Source: Deinococcus apachensis DSM 19763
GTDB lineage: Bacteria; Deinococcota; Deinococci; Deinococcales; Deinococcaceae
Length of the DNA: 64,000 nt
Assembly (NCBI RefSeq): GCF_000381345.1
Contig: NZ_KB906417.1
Coordinates: forward strand, 1 to 64,000
Direction of reading: 5' to 3'
In this document: piece after piece, positions 10,088 to 18,975 of the stretch
Layout: every line of letters begins with the position of its first letter
Numbering within the stretch: position 1 is the first letter of the stretch
Notes under the pieces: generated by a model
Seen by the model: only the letters and a program-made list of their open reading frames with translations
Databases searched by the model: none
Told to the model about the DNA's origin: nothing
Program-made: the position numbers and the translations under genes

Positions 10088-12450
10088 TCCAGGTGCCCCC
10101 AGACCCGCCACATGCCGTAGCCCCCCAGCACCAGGACGCCCAGCAGCAGCGCGGTGCCCAGCGCGGGCTGCCCGGGGAGGGACAGCAGGAGCACCGAGTA
10201 TCCCTCCACCCGCGGGGTGTCCTCCACGCGGACGCTTCCCAGGGAAACGGGAGGGCCCTGCCACCGCACGGGCGCTCGACCCCGCGGCGGGGGCGCGTTC
10301 ACGAAGCCCTGCTGCCAGCGGATGGCGACGGGCACCGCGCCCGCCTGCTCGGGGGACCACGCGAGACGCTCGGTGAGGGTGCCCCCGCCGGGCACGGTCA
10401 GGTTCTCCCAGTCCTTCACGGGGATACCGTCCACCAGCAGGGTCGCCCGGCCGCTCTGGTCGAGGGTGCCGCTGTTGCGCAGCGTGAGCGTCAGTTCCCC
10501 CGGCCGGAAGGCCTGCGCCCGGGGGGCCCGCGCGGTCCCCTGCACGGCAGCGGGAGTGGCCCGCATGGCCGTCCAGCGCCCGCGGTCCAGGTGGTACTCC
10601 AGCACGTGCTGCCCAGCCCCCAGGCGGGGGAGGCCGGGGAGGGCCGTGGACGCGGTGCCCCGGGGCAGGCTCAGGACCAGGCGAAAGCCGGTCGGCGTCG
10701 CGCGCACCGAGCGCAGGGCACCCCCGGGCACCGTCAGGGTCGGACCCTCAAAGGCCCCCAGCCACGCCCGCAGATTCCGGGGACTGCGCGGGGCCTGGCG
10801 CTGCGTGCCGCTCAGGAAGGCCTGCCAGCGGCCCCGGTCGTCGGGGGTGGGCAGGGGAATATCCGGGGGCAGCGTCGCCCGCCGGATAGCGGCCCCCCGC
10901 GCGTCGCTGTAGAGCAGGTAGCCGCCCAGGGCGAACAGGCTCTGAAGTGGTTCACTCTTGTAGGCGCGGGGCGTCTTGGAGAGGCGCTCCCCGGCGGGCA
11001 GCCGCTCCAGCAGCCAGGCGTTGATCCGTTTCCCGCCGTTGACATTGTGCGTCCGCAGCACATACCCGTCGCCCAGGTTCCACAGGCCGCCCAGCGCGTA
11101 CTCCAGATGCACCCGCCCGTCCACCGGCGAGAGGTAGAGGCGTGGGGCGTGGTTGTAGATCAGGTTGTACTCCCCGCGGTAGCCCGCCGGGAGCTGGTGG
11201 GGGCTCACGATCGACACCCCGCGCAGGATGGGCGCGGCGAAGGTGGTCGGGGGCGCGTCCGCCAGCCCGTTGAGCCAGGGGAACAGGTCCGGGTTGGCCT
11301 CCACGCTGTAGGCGTAGATGCCCTCGCTGCCCCTCAGGCCCTGCGTTGCCTCGACGAAGGAGACGGCCCGCCAGGGCTGGGCGGTGGTCCAGCCGGGCAG
11401 CCGGGCGTAGGGCACGGCCCGCACCTGCCGGTCCCCCACCTGCACCCGCTCGTTCAGGGGATGGCTGCCCGCCACCGACAGCGAGTAGCGCCAGGCGCGG
11501 TAGTCCTCCCCGGTCCAGCTCAAGCGGATGGCCGTGCGCTGAACGGTGGGCAGGTTGGCCAGGGTGTAGCCCGGCGGGAACTGCTCGACCCGCACCGTTA
11601 GGTTGGGAAAGGAACCGATGCGCGGGTCGAAGCGGTACCAGGCGAAGGGCGCCTCGAACGCCACCCGCGGCGGCAGGGCGTACGAGTTGAAGGCGTAGAT
11701 GCCCGCCGTCTGGAACCCCACGAAGCGGTTGAGGAACGACCGCGAGCCGACCTCATAGGCCAGCGGCTGGTTCGGTCCATAGAACTCATAGAGGGTGGGG
11801 GCGCTCAGGTAGGGAAAGCCCGGCAGCAGGGGGGGAGCCAGCCGGTACGGGACACTGGGGTCGGCACGCACCGCCGCCGTGAACAGCGGGTAGGCGACCG
11901 TGCGGTCCACCGGGTCCGCGACCACCGCCGTCGTCCAGTCCGGTTCCCCGGGGACGCGGCTGCCCACCCGGAAGTTGTACCGGATGGACTGGAAGGCTTC
12001 CCCGTAACTGACCACGTCGTGGAAGACGCCCCGCAGGTTGAAGTTGGGCCGCTTCCCCACCAGCCAGTCGCCCCCCCGGGGCTGCAAGGTCATGCGGATC
12101 GGGGTGTTGGGGGGCACCGTGTACCCGTCGGGCCGCACACCGATCCGCTGCCGCTGCGCCTTGTCGATCACGAACAGCGCGGCCTGCGGGGTGTTCCCCT
12201 GCAGGCTGAAGTCCAGTATCAGGTCTACCCCGGGTCGCCCGAAGCCGAAGAGGTAGGCGTCAGTGTGGGTGTTGCCCCACTGCCACCAGGGACCGGACCC
12301 ATTTCGAATCGGGTGACCCCGGGTCACCACCGTCACATACAGGTCCTGCCCCCGCCACGGGCCATGCCAGCTCGCGCGGTCCGCCCCGGCCACACCCAGA
12401 CCGGCCAGCGCTCCCAGGGCGCCCGCGACGACGGCCCGGTGCCAGCCCAT
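10084..12450 (-). CDS. Large secreted, membrane-anchored protein of the polysaccharide operon
   Basis: The ATG at 12448-12450 shares one base with the asnB stop (TGATG). The 788-residue product begins with a signal sequence (GWHRAVVAGALGALAGLGVA) and ends with a transmembrane segment (ALGTALLLGVLVLGG) and a short cytoplasmic tail, so most of it sits outside the membrane. It is rich in Tyr, Trp, Pro and beta-strand patterns. Near the C-terminus LRNSGTLDQSGRATLLVDG followed by LAWSPEQAG resembles a CARDB/Ig-like adhesion domain. No catalytic motif is recognised. Its place between AsnB and the GT-C-like protein suggests a role in handling or anchoring the finished polymer. Confidence 0.8.
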   Translation of the reverse strand: MGWHRAVVAGALGALAGLGVAGADRASWHGPWRGQDLYVTVVTRGHPIRNGSGPWWQWGNTHTDAYLFGFGRPGVDLILDFSLQGNTPQAALFVIDKAQRQRIGVRPDGYTVPPNTPIRMTLQPRGGDWLVGKRPNFNLRGVFHDVVSYGEAFQSIRYNFRVGSRVPGEPDWTTAVVADPVDRTVAYPLFTAAVRADPSVPYRLAPPLLPGFPYLSAPTLYEFYGPNQPLAYEVGSRSFLNRFVGFQTAGIYAFNSYALPPRVAFEAPFAWYRFDPRIGSFPNLTVRVEQFPPGYTLANLPTVQRTAIRLSWTGEDYRAWRYSLSVAGSHPLNERVQVGDRQVRAVPYARLPGWTTAQPWRAVSFVEATQGLRGSEGIYAYSVEANPDLFPWLNGLADAPPTTFAAPILRGVSIVSPHQLPAGYRGEYNLIYNHAPRLYLSPVDGRVHLEYALGGLWNLGDGYVLRTHNVNGGKRINAWLLERLPAGERLSKTPRAYKSEPLQSLFALGGYLLYSDARGAAIRRATLPPDIPLPTPDDRGRWQAFLSGTQRQAPRSPRNLRAWLGAFEGPTLTVPGGALRSVRATPTGFRLVLSLPRGTASTALPGLPRLGAGQHVLEYHLDRGRWTAMRATPAAVQGTARAPRAQAFRPGELTLTLRNSGTLDQSGRATLLVDGIPVKDWENLTVPGGGTLTERLAWSPEQAGAVPVAIRWQQGFVNAPPPRGRAPVRWQGPPVSLGSVRVEDTPRVEGYSVLLLSLPGQPALGTALLLGVLVLGGYGMWRVWGHLE

Positions 12451-14309
12451 CACGCCTCCAGCCCCCAGTCGCGGCGCCACGCCTCCAGGAGCGCGACGCT
12501 CCAGCGCCGGGAGGCGGCGCGGCCGGGGTGGGACTGCGCGCCCAGTGGCGTGAGGTCCAGCCAGCCCCCCGCCCGCCGGGTCCACTCCTCCACCCAGGGG
12601 GCCAGCGGCTCGGCCACCCAGCGGGCGACGGGCGCCTGGAACTTCTGCTTGTGCCGCCCGCGGATCTCCTCCGGCAGCAGGTCGGCAAAGGCGTCCTTGA
12701 GCAGCCCCTTGAGCCCCCCCTGCAGCAGGGTGGTGTGCGGCAGGCGCAGGGCAGTGTTCACGACCTCCAGATCCTGGAAGGGCACCCGCGCCTCCACCGA
12801 CTGGCTCATGCTGGCCCGGTCGAGGCGCAGGTTATAGTGGTCGGTGACGTTGAGCACCAGGTCGAGGCGCGCGAACAGTTCCAGCGGGTGCAGGTCCCGC
12901 CCCGCGGGCAGGCGCCCCGCGGCATCCACCGCCTCCCGCATCACCCCGTCCACGGCGGCGCGCACCCCCTCGGCGGGCAGGCCGGTGAGGGTCGCGGCCT
13001 CCTCCACACTGAAGGCTGACGTGCTCAGGACATACCACTCCGGCAGGGGGCGGCGCCAGCCGCGGATCGCCAGCCGGTAGTCCTGCCGCCGCTCGTCCGG
13101 CAGGAAGGGCAGGCGGTCCACCAGGGGCAGCGCCGCCCCCAGCAGGGGAATCCGGTTGTGGCTCAGCCACCTCTGGACCGAGGTGTAGCCCTCGTAGCCC
13201 AGGAACAGCTCGTCGGCGGCATGGCCGGTGAGCAGGACCGGCACCCCCGCCTCCCGCGTCGCCCGGCTCAGCAGGATCTCGGCGAGGATGTACGGCTCGT
13301 TGACCGGCTCGTCCAGCATGCTCAGGACGATGCTCTCCTCCAGCACCTCCTGGGGGCGCACCGCGATCTCGTGGTGCCGGAAGCCCAGCATGCGGGCGGT
13401 GACGGCCGCGAGGTCCGCGTCCGCGCCCGCCGCCGGGCCGCCCGCGTGCGCGGGCCGGATGCTGAACGACGACAGATCGGAGGTGCGCCGCGCGGCGAGC
13501 ACCGCCACCAGCGTGGAGTCTACCCCCCCGCTCAGGGCGATGCCCAGCGGCACGTCCGCCAGCAGTTGCCGTTCCACCGCGTGCTCCACGGTGGCCCGCA
13601 CCTGCTCCTCCGGCGTCTGCCCCGGGTCGAGGGGCTGCTCCCACGCCTCCGGGGTGATCCAGGCCTGGCGGCAACTGTCGCGGTAGATCCGCAGCACCTC
13701 GCCGGGCCGCACCTTGCGGACCCCTTTCAGCAGCGTGTAGGGCGAGGGCACGAAGCCGAACACGAAGTACAGCGCGAGCGCCTCCCGGTCGAGCCCCCCG
13801 GTGGCGTGGGGCCGCAGCGCCTTCAGCTCGGAGGCGAACTGCACGCCCCCCGGGCCGCGCTGCACGTACAGCGGCTTGACCCCCAGGGGATCGCGGGCCA
13901 GCGTGAGGGACGCGTCCCGCGTGTCCCACAGCGCCAGCGCGTAGATGCCGTTGAGCCGCGCCAGGGTGGTCCGCACGCCCCAGTGCTCGACGGCACGCAG
14001 GACAGTCTCGGTGTCCGACGTTCCCCGGAAGGCGTCCGGGCCGACCCCCTCGCGGGCCAGCGCCCGGCGCAGGTCCCAGTGGTTGTAGATCTCGCCGTTG
14101 AAGGCCAGCACGAAGCGTTCCCCCCGCATGGGCTGATTCCCGGCGGGGGAGAGGTCGAGGATGCTCAGCCGCCGGGTGCCGACGCCGAAGGGGCCCTGCT
14201 GCACGCAGCCGCCCTGGTCGGGGCCGCGGTGAAAGATCACGTCGCTCCAGGCCCGCAGGTCCGGCCTCGGCCCGGGTCCAGCCTGTACATAGCCCACAAA
14301 ACCACACAT
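12450..14309 (-). CDS. asnB: Asparagine synthetase B-type glutamine amidotransferase
   Basis: The 619-residue protein has the full class II layout. The N-terminal glutaminase domain starts MCGFVGYV with nucleophile Cys2 (after Met removal) and carries FAFNGEIYN-type sequence (LAFNGEIYNHWDL) and RGTSDTETVL. The C-terminal synthetase domain has the ATP pyrophosphatase loop ALSGGVDSTLVAVLAARR. Such enzymes transfer glutamine-derived ammonia to a carboxylate activated by ATP. In polysaccharide loci AsnB relatives may amidate uronic acids (known for WbpS-type O-antigen proteins), which fits here better than cellular asparagine supply, but the substrate is not shown by sequence. It lies one base from the upstream glycosyltransferase stop. 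Confidence 0.92.
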   Translation of the reverse strand: MCGFVGYVQAGPGPRPDLRAWSDVIFHRGPDQGGCVQQGPFGVGTRRLSILDLSPAGNQPMRGERFVLAFNGEIYNHWDLRRALAREGVGPDAFRGTSDTETVLRAVEHWGVRTTLARLNGIYALALWDTRDASLTLARDPLGVKPLYVQRGPGGVQFASELKALRPHATGGLDREALALYFVFGFVPSPYTLLKGVRKVRPGEVLRIYRDSCRQAWITPEAWEQPLDPGQTPEEQVRATVEHAVERQLLADVPLGIALSGGVDSTLVAVLAARRTSDLSSFSIRPAHAGGPAAGADADLAAVTARMLGFRHHEIAVRPQEVLEESIVLSMLDEPVNEPYILAEILLSRATREAGVPVLLTGHAADELFLGYEGYTSVQRWLSHNRIPLLGAALPLVDRLPFLPDERRQDYRLAIRGWRRPLPEWYVLSTSAFSVEEAATLTGLPAEGVRAAVDGVMREAVDAAGRLPAGRDLHPLELFARLDLVLNVTDHYNLRLDRASMSQSVEARVPFQDLEVVNTALRLPHTTLLQGGLKGLLKDAFADLLPEEIRGRHKQKFQAPVARWVAEPLAPWVEEWTRRAGGWLDLTPLGAQSHPGRAASRRWSVALLEAWRRDWGLEA

Positions 14310-14310
14310 G

Positions 14311-15477
14311 TCAGCCTCCCAGGTGCTGAGCGTAGATCGCTTCCAGGGACCGCGCGGCGGCGTCCCAGGAAAGGTGCCGTACCCGCTCGCAGGCCCGCTG
14401 CCCGAGCGCGAGCCGCGTCTGCCGGTCGCGGGCGAGGCGGCGCATGGCCTCCTCCAGCGCCCGCTCGTCCCCCGGGGGCACCAGCAGGCCTGCCCCCAGC
14501 CCGACCACCTCGGGCAGGCCGCCCACTGCGGAGGCGATGACCGGGCGCCCGCTCGCCATGCTCTCCAGTGCGGACAGCGAGAAGGTCTCGGTGTACGAGG
14601 GCACCGTGAGGACGTCGCAGGCGGCGTGGACCGCCCCCATGTCGCGGGCGCTCACCCGCCCCAGGGCGTGGACCTGGCCCGGCGGGCGGACCTGTCCCAG
14701 CTCGCGCAGCACCTCCGCGTGGTACGCCTGCGCGCCCTCATGGGGCCGCACGGTCAGGTCCCACAGGCCCGCGTCCCCGGCGAGCACCAGATGCACGCGG
14801 GGCTCAGTGGCGCTCAGGTGCGCGAAGGCTCGGCCCAGCTCCAGCACGCCCTTTTCCGGCACGATGGCCCCGGCGAACAGAAAGGCGACGTCGTCCTCAC
14901 CCAGCCCCCACTCCGCCCGCAAGCGGCGCCGCTCGTCCTGCCAGCGCCCGCTGTCGAAGGTGGCCAGGTCCACCCCGTTGTAAACCGTGTGAATGGAGCC
15001 GACCCCCGGGAGGCGGCGGCGCAACCCCTCGGTCACGAAGGCGCTTACGCCAATCTGCGCGTCACTGTGACGCAAGATGAGCTGCAGGTCCGGCACGCTT
15101 ATGCCGCCGGGATCACTATGAAAGTGGGTGACCCGCGCCCTCCCGCGCAGGAAGCGCAGGTACGGGTACATGTGGCCATGGATCACGTCGAAGTGCTCCC
15201 GACGAGTCAGGGCAATGTAAGGCAGGTGAACGCTGAAATCCAGTGTCCGCCCCCCGACGCGCCCCTTTGCCCAGGGACGGTGTGGGAGCTGCACCAGATG
15301 CACCCCGCGCCACACCTCACGCCAGGCGCCCTTCCCCACCACCGCGATCCAGACCTCGTGCCCCTGTTCGACCTGCGCGCGGGCGAGTTCCAGGGTGGCC
15401 CGTGCCACGCCGCTGCACCCCTCCACCTCCGGATGGGGTGGCAGACGGATCGCGCCGACCACATGCAGGATCTTCAT
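14311..15477 (-). CDS. GT4 glycosyltransferase
   Basis: The real start is the ATG at 15475-15477 (MKILHVVGAIRLPPHPEVEG), overlapping the flippase stop as ATGA; the longer open frame upstream is inside the flippase gene. The 388 residues form a GT-B fold. The N-terminal half has CSGVARATLELARAQVEQGH. The donor half has FLFAGAIVPEKGVLELGRAF, HLVLAGDAGLWD, and VPSYTETFSLSALESMASG with the E-x7-E pair. It is likely a cytosolic enzyme extending the lipid-linked repeat unit. Confidence 0.9.
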   Translation of the reverse strand: MKILHVVGAIRLPPHPEVEGCSGVARATLELARAQVEQGHEVWIAVVGKGAWREVWRGVHLVQLPHRPWAKGRVGGRTLDFSVHLPYIALTRREHFDVIHGHMYPYLRFLRGRARVTHFHSDPGGISVPDLQLILRHSDAQIGVSAFVTEGLRRRLPGVGSIHTVYNGVDLATFDSGRWQDERRRLRAEWGLGEDDVAFLFAGAIVPEKGVLELGRAFAHLSATEPRVHLVLAGDAGLWDLTVRPHEGAQAYHAEVLRELGQVRPPGQVHALGRVSARDMGAVHAACDVLTVPSYTETFSLSALESMASGRPVIASAVGGLPEVVGLGAGLLVPPGDERALEEAMRRLARDRQTRLALGQRACERVRHLSWDAAARSLEAIYAQHLGG

Positions 15478-17105
15478 GACGGTCCCCCCTGAGTCTGAAG
15501 CAGTCGCAGTTCCCCCCCACGCCACAGCAGCGCGAGGTAGCAGGCCCCGCTCACCAGGGTAGCCAGCAGCAACTTCAGCAGGTCCGGCCCGGGCAGAAGG
15601 TGCAGCAGCAGCAGCGGCAGCGCCAGCGTGGTCGCGCTGGCCAGCAGCAGCAGCCGCGTCGGCGGCGCCCAGGCTATCCGCAGTCCACACACCCGTGACA
15701 CCACCCAACTTAACCCGAGGAAGTACACGAACTGCGCGGCCGTCGTGGCCACGGCGGCCCCCAGGGCCCCCTGACGAGGGATCAACCACAGGGCCAGCCA
15801 CAGGTTGACCAGGGCCACCAGCAGGCCAAGCGTCACCCCCAACCATACTCGGCCCACCGCGGATAGGGTGAGGGTGAGCATGCCGCAGAGCACGCCCGGC
15901 GTCAGGCCCAGCAGCAGCACCTGACCGACAGCCACGGCAGGCAGCATCTTGTCCCCGTACAGCAGCCGGACCACGCCGTTCAATAGCACGACCGCACCGA
16001 AACTCACTGGGGCAGCGTATAGCACCGCCAGCGTCACGCCCTGCTGTACCTGACGGCGAATAGCCTGGGGCTGCCGCGCTCCGTGATGGTGCGAGATGGC
16101 TGGGTAGTACCCGTTGATCAGCGCCCAGCCCACGGCCAGGGCGATGCTGTAGATGGTGTACGCCAGGTTGTAGAAGCCGATCTGGGTCTCGCCGGAGAAG
16201 CGGGAGAGAAAGAACAGCTCGGAGCGCTGCCAGACCACAACCTCAATCAGGCGAGAAAGCGTGGCGGGCAGCAGGAATGCCGCGTACTGCCCCAGCACTG
16301 GCCGCAACACCCGGCCGCCCCGGGAGCCGGGTATGCGCCCCAGGTGCCCCAGTAGGCCCAGCCAGGTCACGGCACCGCTCCCCAGGACAGCTGCGGCAAA
16401 GCCTGGGCCAGCCCAGCCGAACGTGTGTGCCAGCACCACCAGCGCCACCTGCACCAGGGCGGCGGCGCCCGTCCAGAGAGCCACGGGCCGATAATCCTGC
16501 CGTGCCCACAGATGTGACGAGACGATGCTGGCCAGGGCCAGGGGAAGTTGCGTGGCCGCGACCATCAGGAGGTACGGGTTGCGGCCTTGCCCTAGCCACA
16601 CGGCGGTTAGTAGCAGCAGGATGACCCCGTTGAGGAGCAGAGTGACCCGCCACACCAGTGCGGTGAGGGCCTCCGCGTCCGGCTCACGGTTCTGGCCGAG
16701 CAGTTCCGCGGCGACCTTGGTCAGCGCGTGCGGCAGCGCCAGCGTGCCCAGGGCGCCGGTCACGCTGGCAAGCCACAGGTAATAGCTCATCACGCCGTAC
16801 GCTTCCGGGGACAGGCTGCGGACCACCACCACCGAGCTGAACAGGCCTGCCACGGCGATCAGCGCATTGGCCCCGGCATTCCACAGGCCATTACGCACGG
16901 TCGAGGGAGCCGTCCGCTCCGGAGTAACATCCCCATGAAGGCCCGGCGCGTGGGTCAGCCCGCGGGGCGTCTTCCCCAGGTCACCGGACACGCTGCTCCC
17001 CATCCCCCGCCATGTCCTGCCGCTCGTCACGCAGCCCCAGGCGGCCCCGGGCGTGGAGAGGACGCCACGGGCCAGGCCCATCGCGCTCCGGCCCGGTGTG
17101 GACAC
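15474..17105 (-). CDS. Wzx-type polysaccharide flippase (MATE/MVF superfamily)
   Basis: The product (543 residues from the first ATG) has about 12-14 hydrophobic segments and the family hallmark near the N-terminus: NGLWNAGANALIAVAGLFSS, then VVRSLSPEAYGVMSYYLWLA. Such proteins carry undecaprenyl-linked repeat units across the inner membrane for polymerisation. The C-terminus has the usual bundle of short Leu/Val-rich spans. The first 75 residues are polar and unusual, so translation may start later, for example at Met35 (17003). The first ATG is kept because it is 2 nt from the upstream stop, matching spacing across the operon. Confidence 0.85.
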   Translation of the reverse strand: MSTPGRSAMGLARGVLSTPGAAWGCVTSGRTWRGMGSSVSGDLGKTPRGLTHAPGLHGDVTPERTAPSTVRNGLWNAGANALIAVAGLFSSVVVVRSLSPEAYGVMSYYLWLASVTGALGTLALPHALTKVAAELLGQNREPDAEALTALVWRVTLLLNGVILLLLTAVWLGQGRNPYLLMVAATQLPLALASIVSSHLWARQDYRPVALWTGAAALVQVALVVLAHTFGWAGPGFAAAVLGSGAVTWLGLLGHLGRIPGSRGGRVLRPVLGQYAAFLLPATLSRLIEVVVWQRSELFFLSRFSGETQIGFYNLAYTIYSIALAVGWALINGYYPAISHHHGARQPQAIRRQVQQGVTLAVLYAAPVSFGAVVLLNGVVRLLYGDKMLPAVAVGQVLLLGLTPGVLCGMLTLTLSAVGRVWLGVTLGLLVALVNLWLALWLIPRQGALGAAVATTAAQFVYFLGLSWVVSRVCGLRIAWAPPTRLLLLASATTLALPLLLLHLLPGPDLLKLLLATLVSGACYLALLWRGGELRLLQTQGGPS

Positions 17106-17107
17106 GG

Positions 17108-18409
17108 CTACAGGTCATACACCCGCGGGCTGGGTTCGCCCTTGGCCCAGTGGTAGCGCAGCCGCCCCCGCGCCCCCAGCACCCGCAGGCTCTCCAGCGT
17201 CTCCTCGAAGGTGCAGCGCCGTCCCCGCCACGTCACCTCAAGCCCGTAGGACTGCACGGGGACGGTCGGCACCCGGCCCCCCGGGGGCAGGGCGAGCGCC
17301 AGCGCCCGGAAGGCCTTGTCCACCCAGCCCACGACCGGCAGCACGTCGCGAAGGTCGACCCGAGAGGTCGAATGGGACAGCCCCTTGGCCGCGAAGCCCC
17401 GTGCGGTTGGTAGACCTCCTCCCGGCGTCTGCGCGCCCAGCAGCAGGGCCGTGAGGGTCCCCACCCCCTGCTCCACCGGGGCCAGGTCCCGTTCCCGCAC
17501 CCGCAACAGGAAGCGCAGCACGTCCCCTGCCCCCGCCACCATCAGCGGGTTGCGGGCGGTGCGCCCCTCGCCGTAGATGCCCCAGAGGACGCCCTCCGGC
17601 GTGATGAGCCGCCCCAGGAACTCCGCGGCCTGCCCCAGGGCCGCCGTCACCCGCGGGTCCCGGGTGCGGTCGAAATAGGCGAGCAGCCCGTTCATGGAGC
17701 GCCCAGTGTAGATGGGGATGGCGAGCCGGGATGGACCGATCCCCAGGTGGACGGTGCCGCCCCGCTGCGGCCCACCTTGCATCTGCGCGCCCAGCACGAC
17801 CGCGGCACAGCGCTCGATGTATTCCGTGAAGTCGGCCCCGGTGAGGGCCTCGCACGTGGCGAGCGCCTCCAGCAGCGTGGCGTGCTTGTTGGCGACCAGG
17901 ACGGGGTTGTACGGCTGGTCCTGAAAGCCCCGGCCGTTCCAGAGCTGCCCGATCCAGTACCCCTCGATGTTCGCGCGGGCGGCCCGCACGTAGCGTTCCC
18001 CATCCCGGCCCAGGTCCCGCAGGGTGCGTGCGAGTCCCAGCAGCGCCGAGTCCAGCCCCGCCTCGTGCGGGGTCCCTCCCGCCACGGGGCCGAACTGGAA
18101 GGAGGAGCGGCGCCAGCGCCCGTCGGGAAGCTGCTGCCCCAGCAACTCGTCCGCCGCGCGGATCGCCCGGTCCAGGAACCCGGGCTGCCCCGTCCGCAGG
18201 AACAGCTCGCGGTAGCCGTCGATCACGCCCTCGTAGCGCCAGTCGTACAGCGCGCCGGTGTACAGGAAGTTGCTCTCCCACCAGTGCATCACCGGCCCGC
18301 CGTACCCGTCGGGGCCGCGCATGCCCTCCAGCCAGGCGTCCAGCCCACCGAGGGCGCGGGCGAGGTGGTCCGTCTGGACCCCAGACGGGGCGGTCAGCGT
18401 CGCCGTCAT
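17108..18409 (-). CDS. Probable (alpha/alpha)-barrel protein, unknown glycan-related role
   Basis: The ATG at 18407-18409 overlaps the next upstream stop as ATGA and gives 433 residues. Helical repeats with Trp, Gly and Tyr (MHWWESNFLYTGALYDWRYE, FLDRAIRAADELLGQQLPDG, RYVRAARANIEGYW) resemble six-hairpin toroids found in glycoside hydrolases, lyases and the C-terminal domain of glucuronyl C5-epimerases. No firm catalytic residues can be named. In other polysaccharide loci such proteins trim or modify polymer. No signal peptide is seen, so it would act in the cytoplasm unless exported otherwise. Family assignment is by fold-like pattern only. Confidence 0.75.
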   Translation of the reverse strand: MTATLTAPSGVQTDHLARALGGLDAWLEGMRGPDGYGGPVMHWWESNFLYTGALYDWRYEGVIDGYRELFLRTGQPGFLDRAIRAADELLGQQLPDGRWRRSSFQFGPVAGGTPHEAGLDSALLGLARTLRDLGRDGERYVRAARANIEGYWIGQLWNGRGFQDQPYNPVLVANKHATLLEALATCEALTGADFTEYIERCAAVVLGAQMQGGPQRGGTVHLGIGPSRLAIPIYTGRSMNGLLAYFDRTRDPRVTAALGQAAEFLGRLITPEGVLWGIYGEGRTARNPLMVAGAGDVLRFLLRVRERDLAPVEQGVGTLTALLLGAQTPGGGLPTARGFAAKGLSHSTSRVDLRDVLPVVGWVDKAFRALALALPPGGRVPTVPVQSYGLEVTWRGRRCTFEETLESLRVLGARGRLRYHWAKGEPSPRVYDL

Positions 18410-18975
18410 GCCCGGCTCCCGACAAGCAGGCCCTGGGGGCAGGCGTAGCGCGGCCAGCCCCGCTCGGTGGGGGTCAGCAGCGCCCGGTCCGCCCAGGCGT
18501 ATCCCAGGTCGTAGCGCCGGGCGCGGTTCGCCAGGGCTGAGGCCGCCAGCCATGCCACCCGCCCCGGCCCCAGCACGCCCCACCCCGCGCGCAGCCGGTA
18601 CGCCCGCCGGAACTGCCGCTCAAGGGTGGGGTACCAGACGCCGCGAAAGCGCCGGTTGACCAGCGATCGGTGGCTCAATCGGTTGCGAAAGGCCACCAGC
18701 ACGTGCCGCGCCCCGGGCGGGAAGGCGGGCGGTCCAGCCTGCAACTCCAGGCTCCAGAGATAGATATGGACGGATGCCTCCTCCGCCTGCGGTCCGCTCA
18801 CGATCCGCACCTGGTCCTCCAGGCGGTCGGCCAGGTCCTCGCGCAGTTCGGAGTGCGCGGCGTGGACGGCGACCGGGGTTCCGGGGGGCAGCCCCAGGCG
18901 GCGCAGCTCGTAGGCGGTGAGGTCCAGCAGGGTGCGGGTGTCGATGGCGTAGCGTTCTTGTGGATTCAGGGTCAT
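18406..18975 (-). CDS. Hypothetical protein of the polysaccharide operon
   Basis: A 189-residue protein from the ATG at 18973-18975, overlapped by 4 nt at both ends (with the stop of the GT2 gene and with the start of the barrel gene). That spacing is the main evidence that it is real. It is basic, with ELREDLADRLEDQVRIVSGP and HIYLWSLELQAGPP followed by an Arg/Trp-rich C-terminal half. It has no membrane span, signal peptide or motif I recognise. It might be a partner of the GT2 enzyme or of the barrel protein. Confidence 0.7.
   Translation of the reverse strand: MTLNPQERYAIDTRTLLDLTAYELRRLGLPPGTPVAVHAAHSELREDLADRLEDQVRIVSGPQAEEASVHIYLWSLELQAGPPAFPPGARHVLVAFRNRLSHRSLVNRRFRGVWYPTLERQFRRAYRLRAGWGVLGPGRVAWLAASALANRARRYDLGYAWADRALLTPTERGWPRYACPQGLLVGSRA

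Noticed and set aside
10093..11601. 502-codon plus-strand frame
   Set aside because: Antisense to the large secreted protein of the polysaccharide operon, Gln/Arg/Pro-rich and motif-free.
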